A DNA stretch of 59,592 bases from Subdoligranulum sp. GTDB taxonomy: Bacteria; Bacillota; Clostridia; Oscillospirales; Ruminococcaceae. The notes below the pieces were generated by a model. The model did not search any database and was not told the origin of the DNA. It saw nothing but the letters and a program-made list of their open reading frames with translations. The stretch covers positions 1 to 59,592 of the forward strand of contig JAAVHN010000022.1 in the NCBI GenBank assembly GCA_014799685.1, in the 5' to 3' direction. The translations under genes and the position numbers were made by a program. Numbering within the stretch: the first letter of the stretch is position 1; every line of letters starts with the position of its first letter. Positions 1 to 9,295 of this stretch are shown here, piece by piece.

Positions 1-1
1 A

Positions 2-94
2 AACAACTGCCGCCTGCTCAACCCGCCTACCAAAACGCAAAAAGAAATCATGGAATTTCTTGGCTTTGCCGCAATTGCCTTTGAATGTGTATAG
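2..94 (+). CDS. C-terminal fragment of a protein running in from the left edge, possibly an IS transposase
   Basis: An open frame enters from the left edge and stops at TAG 92-94, giving about 30 residues that include the string LLNPPTKTQKEIMEFLGF. Short tails with an 'NPPT..Q.EI' pattern remind me of the end of IS4/IS1634-type transposases, but this is recognition from memory on a very short piece. The rest of the gene lies outside the window. It could equally be the end of another protein or a chance open frame. Confidence 0.35.
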   Translation, partial: NNCRLLNPPTKTQKEIMEFLGFAAIAFECV

Positions 95-182
95 TAGAAT
101 CCACTGGGAAGTTAGGATAGAAGCACACAGGCACATCGCACAAAAAAGCCTGTCGTTCGTTGTCGAAAGCGCAGATTTTGCC

Positions 183-221
183 GGAAACCGGTTGAATCGG
201 GCGGGTTTCCTGCGATATAAT
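183..221 (+). promoter_or_regulatory. Candidate promoter with inverted repeat for the TetR/GH2 operon
   Basis: TTGAAT at 192-197 and a perfect TATAAT at 216-221 are separated by 18 bp, about 70 bp before the TetR start. An inverted repeat GGAAACC (183-189) / GGTTTCC (204-210) brackets the -35 box, a natural place for the TetR protein to bind and regulate its own operon. The operator role is inference. Confidence 0.5.
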
Positions 222-293
222 AGGAATTGGGAAAAGGCGGAATTTCCACTGCGCAAAACGGTAAAATATCCGCAAAAAAGGGACGGTGAAGGG

Positions 294-860
294 ATGGAGC
301 TGCGCGAGCGCGTAATTGACGCCGCATCGGTGCTGTTCGGCAAGGAGGGGCTGCGGTTTACGATGCAGCAGGTGGCCGACGCACTGCACATCAGCAAAAA
401 AACCATCTACGCGGTCTATCCCTCCAAAGAAGCGCTGCTTCTGGATATGGTGGATGCACTGTTTGCAGAGATCCACCGGGCCAAGCAAGCGCAGATCGAT
501 GCCGGCGGCCCCATCGAGCAGCAGATTCAGGCTGTGATCGTGGCGCTGCCGGAGCAGTACCGCACGATCGATTTTCGCATGCTGCGCACGCTAGACGAAA
601 AATATCCCGCCGTGGGCCGCCGGGTGCGCGCGCACCTGGAATCCAACTGGGAGCCCACCATTGCCCTGCTGGAAAAGGGCATGGCGGAAGGGCGCATCCG
701 TCCGGTGCCCATTTCCGTACTGCAGCGGATGGTCACCGCCTCTATCGAGTGCTTCCTCTCCGACGGCAAGGGAGAAAACGAGCCCAGCTATCTGGATACG
801 CTGGCGGCCATGATCGATATTATTATGAACGGAATCAGGAGGCGGAACGATGCGGTATAG
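294..860 (+). CDS. TetR/AcrR-family transcriptional regulator
   Basis: This 188-residue protein has the TetR layout: an N-terminal helix-turn-helix (residues about 22-45, TMQQVADALHISKKTIYAVYPSK) followed by an all-helical ligand-binding domain. ATG 294 is chosen because GGACGGTGAAGGG lies directly upstream and the domain begins there; the frame is open further upstream but without TetR homology. Its last 11 bp overlap the start of the GH2 gene, so the two are translationally coupled. It probably represses its own operon in response to the sugar or glycoside handled by the next two genes, via the inverted repeat at 183-210. Confidence 0.85.
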   Translation: MELRERVIDAASVLFGKEGLRFTMQQVADALHISKKTIYAVYPSKEALLLDMVDALFAEIHRAKQAQIDAGGPIEQQIQAVIVALPEQYRTIDFRMLRTLDEKYPAVGRRVRAHLESNWEPTIALLEKGMAEGRIRPVPISVLQRMVTASIECFLSDGKGENEPSYLDTLAAMIDIIMNGIRRRNDAV

Positions 861-3204
861 CCTGTGCGACGGCTGGGAGTTCACCCCCGTTTGGAGCGAC
901 GCGTTTCTGGCAGGATCGGAACCGGCCGCCCCTGTGCGCCTGCCGCACACCTGCCGGGAGCTTCCCTTACATGCCATCGATCCGGATGATTATCAAATGC
1001 TGTGCGGTTACCGGCGCACGCTGAAGCTTCCCGCAGAATACAAAGACAAGCGGCTGTTTTTGCAGCTGGACGGCGCGGCGCACATTGCAACGGTCTATGT
1101 CAACGGCGCCGAAGCCGGTGTGCACCGCTGCGGCTACACAGCATTCCGGATTGAGCTCACCGGGCTTTTGCGGCCGGGGCAAACCGATTTGCTGGCCGTA
1201 AAATTGGATACCAGTGAAAACCCGGCCATCCCGCCCTTTGGCTTTGTGGTGGATTACCTCACCTATGGCGGGCTGTACCGGGAAGCCTGGCTGGATGTGC
1301 GGGAGTGGGCCTGCATCACCGATCTCTATATTACTACACCCACGCCCACTACCGCAGAGGTAAAGGTTACCACAGACGGCGCGCCCGAGGGCGCGGGCGT
1401 TGAGGTGTGTATTCTGGACGCAAATGCCGCGGCGGTCTGGACGGGTGTGCCGGGCACGGTCAGCCTGCCGGACGCAAAGCCCTGGAATACGCGCCGGCCA
1501 ACGCTTTACCGCTGCCGCGCCCGCCTGCTTGCCCCGGACGGCACGGAACTGGACCGGCAGGAAACGCAGTTCGGCTTTCGCACCGCGGAGTTTAAAGCGG
1601 ACGGCTTTTATCTGAACGGAGAAAAAACCTTTCTATATGGGCTGAACCGCCATCAGAGCTGGCCGTATCTCGGCTATGCCGCCCCGGCGTCGCTGCAGGA
1701 GGAGGACGCCCGCATTTTAAAAGAGGAGCTTGGCTGCAACGCCGTGCGCACGAGCCACTATCCGCAGAGCCGGTATTTCATCGACGCATGCGACCGGCTG
1801 GGCCTGCTGGTGTTTACAGAGCTGCCCGGCTGGCAGCACATCGGGGACGCGGCGTGGAAGGACCAGGCGTGCGAAAATGTGCGGGAGATGATTCTGCAGT
1901 ACCGGAACCATCCATCTATCGTGCTGTGGGGCGTGCGCATCAACGAGAGCCAGGACGACGATGCATTTTATGCCCGCACCAATGCCATCGCCCACGCGCT
2001 GGACCCCAGCCGGCAGACCTCCGGCGTGCGCTATCTGGAGCAAAGCCATTTGCTGGAAGATGTATACGCCTACAACGATTTTTCGCACGACGGCAAAACC
2101 CCCGGCGCAAAACCCAAAAAGGCCGTGACGCCGGATCCCGACAAAGCACTGCTCATCTCGGAGTGCAATGGCCATATGTATCCCACCAAATCCTTCGACC
2201 CGTGGGAAAAGCGGCAGGAGCACGCACTGCGCCATCTGCGCGTGCAAAATGCCGCGCGCCGCGAACACGCCGGGTGCTTTGGCTGGTGCATGTTCGATTA
2301 TCCCACGCACAAGGATTTCGGTTCCGGAGACCGCATCTGCTATCACGGCGTGATGGACGCGTTCCGCAATCCAAAGCTTGCGGCGTCGGCCTACGCGAGC
2401 CAAGGGGACGCACACCCGGTGCTGGCGGTCGGCTCGCCCATGGATATCGGCGATTATCCCGGCGGGCAGATGGGCAATGTATATGTATTCTCCAATGCCG
2501 ACGAGATCGCGCTTTACAAAAACGGCGCTTTTGTTACGAAGCTGCGCCGCTCGGAATGGCAGAATCTGCCGCATCCCCCGTTCGTGGCGGACGACACCAT
2601 CGGCGCGCTGCTGGAAAGCGAGGAGGGCTTTTCCCCCGCAAAGGCAAGGCTGCTGCGGGAATGCCTTTTGGCAGCCGGAAAATACGGCCTTGCGGGCCTG
2701 CCGCTCCGATACAAGCTGAAAATGCTGTGGTGCATGACACGCTACGGCCTGAAATTCAGTGACGGTGTGGAGCTGTACGGAAAATATGTGGCGAACTGGG
2801 GCGGGGAGGCCACCGCATGGCGGTATGACGCCATCCGGAATGGTTCGGTGACGGCCAGCGTCACTTGCCGGCCCTCGGCAAAGCTCCATCTCGTGTGCAG
2901 CCGGAGCCGCACCGCTTTGAAAGAAGGCGCAAGCTACGATATGGCCGCCGTGCGGGTGCGCATTGTGGACGAAAACGGAAACCCGGCCCCCTATGCACAG
3001 CTTCCGGTCACGTTTTCCCTGTCCGGCGACGCCGCGCTGGCAGGGCCGTGCGTTGTCACCGCCGAGGGCGGCATGTGCGGGACCTATGTGCGGTCGCTTG
3101 GCCGCGCAGGCCGCGCAGCGCTTACCGTCCGCACGGCTCAGACACCGGATGTTGTGCTGCACTTTACAATCGAGATCGGGGAGGAGAAAACACTATGGAA
3201 CTGA
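850..3204 (+). CDS. Glycoside hydrolase family 2 protein (beta-galactosidase/beta-glucuronidase-like)
   Basis: The 784-residue product has the GH2 architecture: an N-terminal jelly-roll sugar-binding domain (about 1-150, with FGFVVDYLTYGGLYREAWL), an immunoglobulin-like domain, and a TIM barrel from about residue 250 (KTFLYGLNRHQSWPYLG). The likely acid/base glutamate is in WGVRINES and the likely nucleophile in LISECNGH; both differ slightly from the common WGLGNE and SEYG patterns, so substrate is uncertain. A C-terminal extension (about 690-775) resembles an Ig-like domain of large GH2 enzymes. No signal peptide is visible, so it acts in the cytoplasm on an imported glycoside. It overlaps tetR upstream and the transporter downstream by 10 bp. 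Confidence 0.88.
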   Translation: MRYSLCDGWEFTPVWSDAFLAGSEPAAPVRLPHTCRELPLHAIDPDDYQMLCGYRRTLKLPAEYKDKRLFLQLDGAAHIATVYVNGAEAGVHRCGYTAFRIELTGLLRPGQTDLLAVKLDTSENPAIPPFGFVVDYLTYGGLYREAWLDVREWACITDLYITTPTPTTAEVKVTTDGAPEGAGVEVCILDANAAAVWTGVPGTVSLPDAKPWNTRRPTLYRCRARLLAPDGTELDRQETQFGFRTAEFKADGFYLNGEKTFLYGLNRHQSWPYLGYAAPASLQEEDARILKEELGCNAVRTSHYPQSRYFIDACDRLGLLVFTELPGWQHIGDAAWKDQACENVREMILQYRNHPSIVLWGVRINESQDDDAFYARTNAIAHALDPSRQTSGVRYLEQSHLLEDVYAYNDFSHDGKTPGAKPKKAVTPDPDKALLISECNGHMYPTKSFDPWEKRQEHALRHLRVQNAARREHAGCFGWCMFDYPTHKDFGSGDRICYHGVMDAFRNPKLAASAYASQGDAHPVLAVGSPMDIGDYPGGQMGNVYVFSNADEIALYKNGAFVTKLRRSEWQNLPHPPFVADDTIGALLESEEGFSPAKARLLRECLLAAGKYGLAGLPLRYKLKMLWCMTRYGLKFSDGVELYGKYVANWGGEATAWRYDAIRNGSVTASVTCRPSAKLHLVCSRSRTALKEGASYDMAAVRVRIVDENGNPAPYAQLPVTFSLSGDAALAGPCVVTAEGGMCGTYVRSLGRAGRAALTVRTAQTPDVVLHFTIEIGEEKTLWN

Positions 3205-4577
3205 CTCTGAAGCAAAAAGTCGCCTTTGGCATCGGCGCGGTGGGCAAGGATATGGTATATGCCCTGTCCGCTTCCTATGTGATGTACTATTATCAGGACG
3301 TGCTGGGCCTCAGCGCCACGTTCGTGGGGCTCATCCTGATGATTGCGCGCGTATTTGACGCGCTGAACGACCCCTTTATGGGCGTACTGGTGGCCAAAAC
3401 GCGCAGCCGCTGGGGCCGGTTCCGCCCGTGGCTTCTCAGCGGCACCGTGCTGAATGCGCTGGTGCTCTATGCCTTGTTCGCTGCGCCGCAGCTGGAACAG
3501 GCAGGGCTGATGATCTATTTCTCCGTCGTCTATATCCTCTGGGGCATGACGTATACGATGATGGACATCCCCTATTGGTCGATGATCCCCGCTGTAACCA
3601 AAACCCCGGCGGACCGCGAGCACCTTTCCGTAGTGGGACGCACCTGCGCGGGCGTGGGCAGCGCACTCATCGCCATGTTCACCGTGCTGCTCGTGGGCGT
3701 TCTGGGCGGCGGGAGCGAACGAACAGGCTTTGCCCGGTTCGCGCTGATTGTCTCTGTGCTCTTCATCGCGGCCGAGGTGCTGTGCTGCGTTTTCTTTAAG
3801 GAAAATTCGCAAACCGAAATGGAGACCGCCGGCGTAAAGGAAATGTTCTCGGCGCTTTTGCGCAACGATCAGGCGATGATCGTGGTGGCCAGCATCGTGC
3901 TCATCAACTCGTCGCTGTACCTCACCTCCAACTTTGTCATTTACTTTTTCAAGTATGATTTCGGCGGCGCCGCCTGGCGGGCGGATTATACGCTGTTCTC
4001 CACCATCGGCGGGGCCGCGCAGATTCTGGGCATGATGGTGCTCTATCCCCTGCTGCGCAAAAAGCTTTCCAGCACGCAGGTGTTCGTGCTCAGCATCGGG
4101 ACAGCGCTTTTCGCCTACGCGCTGCTGCTGACGCTTTGTCTCACGGGCTTTTCGTCCAGCCTGCCGCTGCTGCTCATCCCCGGCGTGCTGGTCTTTGCAT
4201 GCAACGGCATGCTGAGCGTGCTCACCACGCTGTTTTTGTCGAACAGCGTCGATTATGGCCAGCTGAAAACAGGGCGGCGGGAGGAAAGCGTGATCTTCTC
4301 GATGCAGACGTTCGTGGTAAAGGCGGCCTCGGGTGTGGCGGTGTTCTTCACGGGCATCGGGCTGGATCTGATCGGCCTGCAGGGCAATGCAGAGGACACC
4401 GGCCCCGTGGTGGCGCAGAGCGCCGAAACGCTGCTGGGCCTGCGCCTGATGATGACGATTTTGCCGATGATCGTGCTGGCCGTGGCGCTGGTGCTGTTCC
4501 GCAAAAAATTCACGCTCACCGACAGCCGCGTGGAGGAGATCGGCAAGCAGCTGCGGGAAATGGGGACGGAGGCGTAG
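3195..4577 (+). CDS. GPH-family sugar:cation symporter (MFS fold)
   Basis: The 460-residue product has about 12 hydrophobic segments and the hallmarks of the glycoside-pentoside-hexuronide:cation symporters: FGIGAVGKDMVYAL near the N-terminus, DALNDPFMGVLVAKTRSRWGRFRPW between helices 2 and 3, and the central YWSMIPAVT region. ATG 3195 follows GGGGAGGAG at the end of the GH2 gene. With the GH2 enzyme it forms an uptake-and-hydrolysis pair; family members import melibiose, xylosides or glucuronides with Na+ or H+. The exact substrate cannot be read from the sequence. Confidence 0.88.
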   Translation: MELTLKQKVAFGIGAVGKDMVYALSASYVMYYYQDVLGLSATFVGLILMIARVFDALNDPFMGVLVAKTRSRWGRFRPWLLSGTVLNALVLYALFAAPQLEQAGLMIYFSVVYILWGMTYTMMDIPYWSMIPAVTKTPADREHLSVVGRTCAGVGSALIAMFTVLLVGVLGGGSERTGFARFALIVSVLFIAAEVLCCVFFKENSQTEMETAGVKEMFSALLRNDQAMIVVASIVLINSSLYLTSNFVIYFFKYDFGGAAWRADYTLFSTIGGAAQILGMMVLYPLLRKKLSSTQVFVLSIGTALFAYALLLTLCLTGFSSSLPLLLIPGVLVFACNGMLSVLTTLFLSNSVDYGQLKTGRREESVIFSMQTFVVKAASGVAVFFTGIGLDLIGLQGNAEDTGPVVAQSAETLLGLRLMMTILPMIVLAVALVLFRKKFTLTDSRVEEIGKQLREMGTEA

Positions 4578-4773
4578 CCGGGGTACCGATCGGGTGCAGC
4601 CGGAATGCAGGTTTGATGTGGCCGGAATGCAGCCGCATTGCAGCTGGAACATACGCGCGGCGCGGACTGCGGGCGTCCGTTCAGCCATTGGATGAAAACC
4701 GCTGCATTGTCCCCATACAGCCGCGGCACAGCAAAAGTTTGTCGTTTTTCGTCGTATCGTGCAATGGCTGCCA

Positions 4774-4805
4774 TTGACAAAATGTCCGCTGTGACAGAAT
4801 AGTAT
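4774..4805 (+). promoter_or_regulatory. Candidate promoter of the nickel/dehydratase operon
   Basis: A consensus -35 TTGACA (4774-4779) is followed by AT-rich CAGAATAGTAT, which offers weak -10 options, 30-60 bp before hypB. It lies in the 255-bp gap after the GPH symporter, the only sizeable gap before the operon. The -10 assignment is uncertain. Confidence 0.4.
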
Positions 4806-4832
4806 TTATAAAATATGGATAAGGAGACCGCT

Positions 4833-5504
4833 ATGGAAAAAGACGTTCGCGTGATCGAGGTAAAAAGAAGCATTTTTGAAAACAACGATCAGGACGCCGC
4901 GCGCCTGCGCGCGGAACTGAAGGAGAAAAAGGTGTTCCTTTTGAACCTGATGTCCAGCCCCGGCTCCGGCAAGACCTCCACGCTGCTGGCGCTGGCCCGC
5001 GCCCTTGCCGGCCGCATCAAAATGGGCGTGATGGAGGCGGATATCGATTCCGCCGTGGATGCCGAGAAAATGATGGAGGCGGGCGTAAAATCCATCCAGA
5101 TCCACACGGGCGGCATGTGCCATTTAGACGCGGATATGACGCGGCAGGGCCTGTATGAATTCGGCATGGACGGCGCAGAGCTGATTGTGCTGGAGAACGT
5201 GGGCAATCTTGTATGCCCCGCGGAGTTTGATACCGGCGCTGTGAAGAACATGACGATCCTCTCGGTGCCCGAGGGCGACGACAAGCCGCAAAAATATCCG
5301 CTGATGTACGAAAAATGCGATCTGCTGGTGATCAACAAAACGGACGTACTGCCCTATTTCGATTTCGACAAGGAGAAAGTGGAGCGGTACGCAAAGCTGC
5401 GCAACCCGGACATCGATATCCTCTATATTTCCGCCCGCACCGGTGAGGGCATCGACGCGCTGGCGGATTGGATCGTAGAAAAAGCCAATGAATGGCGGGC
5501 GTAA
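4833..5504 (+). CDS. hypB: HypB-type nickel-delivering GTPase
   Basis: The 223-residue product is a SIMIBI-class GTPase of the HypB family: P-loop SSPGSGKTS (residues 41-49), Mg/switch segment VMEADIDS, the metal-site segment GGMCHLDADM with the conserved Cys-His pair, and guanine-specificity motif NKTD. HypB works with HypA to insert Ni(II) into hydrogenases or ureases. It lacks the N-terminal CxxCGC metal site and His-rich stretch of some homologues. ATG 4833 is preferred over ATG 4815 because AAGGAG sits 6 nt before it. There is no hypCDEF and no hydrogenase nearby; instead it heads an operon with CooC, a dehydratase-like reductase and hypA, implying nickel delivery to a different enzyme. 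Confidence 0.93.
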   Translation: MEKDVRVIEVKRSIFENNDQDAARLRAELKEKKVFLLNLMSSPGSGKTSTLLALARALAGRIKMGVMEADIDSAVDAEKMMEAGVKSIQIHTGGMCHLDADMTRQGLYEFGMDGAELIVLENVGNLVCPAEFDTGAVKNMTILSVPEGDDKPQKYPLMYEKCDLLVINKTDVLPYFDFDKEKVERYAKLRNPDIDILYISARTGEGIDALADWIVEKANEWRA

Positions 5505-5539
5505 GCAGCAAACACAGAAAGAAAAGAGCGCAAAACACA

Positions 5540-6313
5540 ATGAATCAGGAAAAAACAAAAATTTTAGCCGTGGCGGGCAAGGGCGGCGTGGGCAAAACGT
5601 CCATTGCGGCAACACTGGTACGCCTTCTGGTGCAATCCTTCCCGGATAAACGCATTTTGGCCATCGACGCAGACCCCGCTGTCGGCCTTTCCACGGCGCT
5701 TGGCATCGAGGTGGAATGTACGGTGGACGACATCCGCAAGCAGGTGGTGGCCGCAGCGGAGGATGGGGACAACAAAACCGCCATCGAGCTGCTGGGCGAG
5801 GCACGCTACCGCATTTTCGACGCGCTGGTGGAGACAGACGGCTTCAGCTTCATCGCCATCGGCCGCCCCGAATCTGCGGGCTGCTACTGCAAGGTCAATT
5901 CCTATTTAAAAGAAGTGATCAGCATCCTCGCAGAGAACTTCGATTATGTGGTGATCGACGGCGAAGCCGGCATCGAGCAGATCAACCGGCGCGTGATGGA
6001 AAAGGTGACGCACCTGCTGCTGATCACAGATTCCAGCAAAAAGGGCACGCAGGTGATCGGAACCATCCGCAAGGTGGCGGATGAGCTTGTGATGTACGAG
6101 CGCATCGGCGTGATCGCAAACCGCCTGCCCTCTCTGGACGTGAAGGGCCTGATCGATACCGGCGATCTGCCCGTTCTGGCGTATATCCCCTCCGACGCAT
6201 CCCTGGCCGAATTCGATCTGAAGGGCGAGAACGTATTCTATCTGCCCGAGGATGCGGCCATCGTGCAGGGCGTCCGGCAGGCCCTGCGGGAAATCGGGGT
6301 GACCGAGGAATAA
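5540..6313 (+). CDS. CooC-type nickel-inserting ATPase (MinD/ParA fold)
   Basis: The 257-residue product has the deviant Walker A GKGGVGKTS (13-21), DADP (43-46), a Walker B-like VIDGEAGIEQINRR, and a Cys-x-Cys motif C115-Y-C117. In CooC of CO dehydrogenase systems a Cys-x-Cys at almost the same position binds Ni(II) across the dimer, so a nickel role is well supported. ATG 5540 is chosen because homology begins there; ATG 5492 would overlap hypB by 13 bp but has no better ribosome site. CooC normally accompanies cooS (CODH) or acetyl-CoA synthase; neither is in this window except the truncated CdhC-like gene at 10263. Confidence 0.88.
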   Translation: MNQEKTKILAVAGKGGVGKTSIAATLVRLLVQSFPDKRILAIDADPAVGLSTALGIEVECTVDDIRKQVVAAAEDGDNKTAIELLGEARYRIFDALVETDGFSFIAIGRPESAGCYCKVNSYLKEVISILAENFDYVVIDGEAGIEQINRRVMEKVTHLLLITDSSKKGTQVIGTIRKVADELVMYERIGVIANRLPSLDVKGLIDTGDLPVLAYIPSDASLAEFDLKGENVFYLPEDAAIVQGVRQALREIGVTEE

Positions 6314-6509
6314 GGGCGCATGCAAAATGCCGCCCTGCGCCGCCTGAACGGATTTTTTATACCCAAACAGTGTCAAAAACTTCCGTCCATCCGGCGTCCC
6401 CCGGAAATTTGAATCAACGCTGAAACGGGATCGCGGGGCGGCTGCGGCGCTGCCCCTGCAGCGGTGATCCCCGGCAAACCCGCCGCAAATAAAACAGGTG
6501 GAGGTTCGA

Positions 6510-7700
6510 ATGAAGGATCTAAAGCATTTGTATTATTTTGAAAAGCTCTTGGAAGACGCAAACAACGAGCTTGTGCGCACCTCGCAGGCGCAGGGCAAAA
6601 AATGCGTCGCTACCGCGTGCGAAAACGTCCCCGAGCCGCTTTTGAATCTGCCGGGCACATTCTCGGTGCGTCTGCGCGCGCCGCGCACCGGCTCCATCGA
6701 AATGGCCACCTATTACACAACGAGCTTCCTGTGCGAATACACGCGCGCGCTGCTCGAACGTGCGATGGAGGGCGGCTTCAACTTTACCGATTGCCTCATC
6801 GTGCCCGACGGCTGCTCCATGCTGAACCGCTGCGCCGAAAATATGGAGCTGCTGCGCACGATGCCGAAGGATCATTTCTTCCATGAATACATGGAGATCC
6901 CCATGAAGGCGGACGACAACGGCCTTGCGCTGTACAAGGTGCAGTGCCAAAACCATATTCTGAATCCACTGCATGAAAAATTCGGCATTGACATCTCCGA
7001 CGCAGCCATCCGCAGGGCGGTGACACAGCACAACCGCGTCTGCGATCTGATCCGGCAGATCGGCGAATACCGCAAGGAAGAATATCCCCGGATCACCGGC
7101 TATGAATTCCACATCATCACGATGGTTACTTACGCGGCGCCGAAAGACCTGCTGATTGAAAAGTTAGAGGAAACGCTGGAGGAGCTGAAGACCCGCGAGC
7201 CGGACGCGAAAAAGCCCTACCGGGCGCGTGTGGTGCTCGTGGGCAGCGAGGTGGACGATGTGGACGTGGTGCGCCTGATCGAAGACTGCGGCGCGTATGT
7301 GTGCGCCGACCGCTTCTGCTACGGCTCCTTCCCCGGCCGCGACCCCATCGGGCTGACCGACGATGAGGACGCGCTGACGCAGATCTGCCGCCAGTACATG
7401 TACCGGGGCCAGTGCCCGCGGTATATGAACCAGGATAAGATCCAGGAGCGGCGGCGGTATGTCGACCGGCTGGCGCTGGAGTACCGCGCGGACGGCATCA
7501 TCTATCAGCAGGTGAAATTCTGCGATCCGTGGGCGTACGAGCGCATGGTGGGCACGCAGGTGCTGCGCGAGGACTATCACTACCCCGTTTTGTCCATCGA
7601 CCGGCCCTACACCACCGGCAATTCGGGCCAGCTGCGCACGCGCGTGCAGGCCTTTATGGAAAGCGTCGAGCTGAAAAAGCTGCAGGGAGGTGTCAAATAG
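6510..7700 (+). CDS. 2-hydroxyacyl-CoA dehydratase-family subunit (beta/BcrC-like, double-cubane type)
   Basis: The 396-residue protein fits the HgdB/BcrC/FldC family, whose members bind [4Fe-4S] or double-cubane [8Fe-9S] clusters and carry out ATP-gated low-potential reductions. Candidate cluster cysteines are C32/C37 (KKCVATACENVPEP), C75 (TTSFLCEYTR), C102/C108 (PDGCSMLNRC) and the C-terminal one in VKFCDPWAYE, followed by the typical VLSIDRPY. ATG 6510 is preceded by GGTGGAGG. The next gene starts on its stop codon, indicating a strict partnership. Because homologues include acyl-CoA dehydratases, benzoyl-CoA reductases and small-molecule reductases, the substrate is unknown. Confidence 0.85.
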   Translation: MKDLKHLYYFEKLLEDANNELVRTSQAQGKKCVATACENVPEPLLNLPGTFSVRLRAPRTGSIEMATYYTTSFLCEYTRALLERAMEGGFNFTDCLIVPDGCSMLNRCAENMELLRTMPKDHFFHEYMEIPMKADDNGLALYKVQCQNHILNPLHEKFGIDISDAAIRRAVTQHNRVCDLIRQIGEYRKEEYPRITGYEFHIITMVTYAAPKDLLIEKLEETLEELKTREPDAKKPYRARVVLVGSEVDDVDVVRLIEDCGAYVCADRFCYGSFPGRDPIGLTDDEDALTQICRQYMYRGQCPRYMNQDKIQERRRYVDRLALEYRADGIIYQQVKFCDPWAYERMVGTQVLREDYHYPVLSIDRPYTTGNSGQLRTRVQAFMESVELKKLQGGVK

Positions 7701-9250
7701 TGGGCAGAGAAATTGGAAGCGAGCCGCTGGGTAACTTTTACACAAACGGCAAGGTGCGCAAGCGCCGCGAGTGGCGCGGCGTAAAAGATACGCTTTACGA
7801 CTATACGCGCTGGCTGCACATCATGGGCATTCTGGCAAAATTTATCGTAAAGCCCCGCAACATCAAGGCCTTTTTCCGTTATCGCTGGATGAGCAACTAT
7901 CTGGCCGTCCCGATGATGATCGACCGCCACACACAGGGCCTGCGCGGCCCGCAGCTGCGCATTGCCCATCTGCAGCTGGATCTGGTGGCCGAGGACGTGG
8001 CGCTGCTGCTGGATAAGCTGTTCCGCGGCGACCGCCGCATCGGCAACGATAAGGCATTTTCGGACAAAGTCGTTCTGATGGACGAAAACGAAATGACAGC
8101 GGTGATGATGGGCTTCCCCACGCTGAAGGGCCTCAGCCGTGAATCGCCCTCGGTGTACATCACGGTGCTGCTGAACCAGTACGCGGTGTGCCACTATCTG
8201 GATACCGTGCAGGAATTCGGCCTGCCGGGCGACGTCTGCCCCATGCCGGCCGCCGAGGCGGGCATGTCCATTGACGACGACTTCCCGGTGCTGGGGGCCT
8301 GCGCCATCCAGTGCAACACCACCTGCGACGGCTCGCTGCTCAGCAACGGCGTCATTTCAAAACGTCTGGAATTGGAAGATGGCATTCCCTGCTTCCAGCT
8401 GGCCGCGCCGCTGCGCCACCGCGAGGAAGACGTGCAGGAATACGCCGCCCAGGAGATCCGCAATGCCATCGCCTTCATCGAGGAAAAGACCGGCGAAAAG
8501 TGGGATTGGGACTACTATTTCGAATGCGCAAAGCGCGTCAACGAATCCACCCGCCACCGGCTGGAATGGCTGGAGATCAACAAAACCGATTATCCGCAGG
8601 TGCTTGGCTCCAGCTTTGCGCTGTACAACGAGACCAACTACATGGCCGTCTGCGGCAAAATGCCGATGTTTGTAGAGGCCGACCGCAAGATCAGCGCCCT
8701 TGCCGAGCAGGGGTACAGGAATAAGACCAAGGTAGCCAAAGAGGTTCGCCACCGCGCCATCATCTGGGGCGTGCAGTCGCATTTCTACTTTGATTTCCTT
8801 GTCTGGATCCAGAACTGCTGGGGCATCCTGCCGCTGACCGATATGCTTTCGATGGTGTCCACCCGCATCCTCTCGGAAGACGATAAAGAGCAGGCCATCT
8901 ACGATATGGCATGGCTGACCGAAAACATGATCATGCGCAACCGCACGCACGGCGGCTACAAGGTGCTTTTGGATGAGCTGTGGGAGTTCTGCGAGGAATT
9001 CCGCGCCGATACCGTCATTCTGTGGGAGCACATCAGCTGCAAGGCGCTGGACGGCATGCACGGGCAGTTTGAGGAAAAAGCGCGGGAAAAGGGCATCCAT
9101 CTCATCTGGGTGGATCATGACCTGTTCGACCCGCGCGTAATCTCCCGCCAGGAGATCCGCGACCAGGTGAACCGCTACATGCGCACGGTATTCCGCGAGG
9201 AACCGCTCGATCCCACGCTGGAAGTGATCCACGACGAGCATTCCTGGTAA
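7700..9250 (+). CDS. 2-hydroxyacyl-CoA dehydratase-family subunit (alpha-like)
   Basis: The 516-residue product is the second dehydratase/reductase-type subunit. It starts with GTG at 7700, sharing one base with the preceding stop, after GGGAGGTG. The C-terminal third is the clearest match to the family: WEHISCKALDGMHGQFEEKAREKGIHLIWVDHDLFD followed by SRQEIRDQVNRYM. A cysteine-rich segment GACAIQCNTTCDGS and GDVCPMP supply further ligands. An N-terminal stretch of about 80 residues (basic, aromatic) is extra compared with compact HgdA-type subunits. It probably pairs with the upstream subunit and accepts electrons from the activator encoded next. Confidence 0.84.
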   Translation: MGREIGSEPLGNFYTNGKVRKRREWRGVKDTLYDYTRWLHIMGILAKFIVKPRNIKAFFRYRWMSNYLAVPMMIDRHTQGLRGPQLRIAHLQLDLVAEDVALLLDKLFRGDRRIGNDKAFSDKVVLMDENEMTAVMMGFPTLKGLSRESPSVYITVLLNQYAVCHYLDTVQEFGLPGDVCPMPAAEAGMSIDDDFPVLGACAIQCNTTCDGSLLSNGVISKRLELEDGIPCFQLAAPLRHREEDVQEYAAQEIRNAIAFIEEKTGEKWDWDYYFECAKRVNESTRHRLEWLEINKTDYPQVLGSSFALYNETNYMAVCGKMPMFVEADRKISALAEQGYRNKTKVAKEVRHRAIIWGVQSHFYFDFLVWIQNCWGILPLTDMLSMVSTRILSEDDKEQAIYDMAWLTENMIMRNRTHGGYKVLLDELWEFCEEFRADTVILWEHISCKALDGMHGQFEEKAREKGIHLIWVDHDLFDPRVISRQEIRDQVNRYMRTVFREEPLDPTLEVIHDEHSW

Positions 9251-9295
9251 ATTTTCCACGAACCATACAACGATGACAGAGGAGGAAGCAGCAAC

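Noticed and set aside
4599-4650. GCCGGAATGCAG repeated at 4599-4610 and 4621-4632 with a small AATGC/GCATT hairpin
   Set aside because: Too short and without a T run or promoter context. It might be a weak terminator for the symporter gene but I cannot support a function.
6314-6509. Possible riboswitch in the 196-bp gap between the CooC-like gene and the first dehydratase subunit
   Set aside because: The gap has GC-rich hairpins (around 6434-6464), but I found no match to nickel/cobalt, cobalamin or molybdenum cofactor riboswitch consensus sequences.
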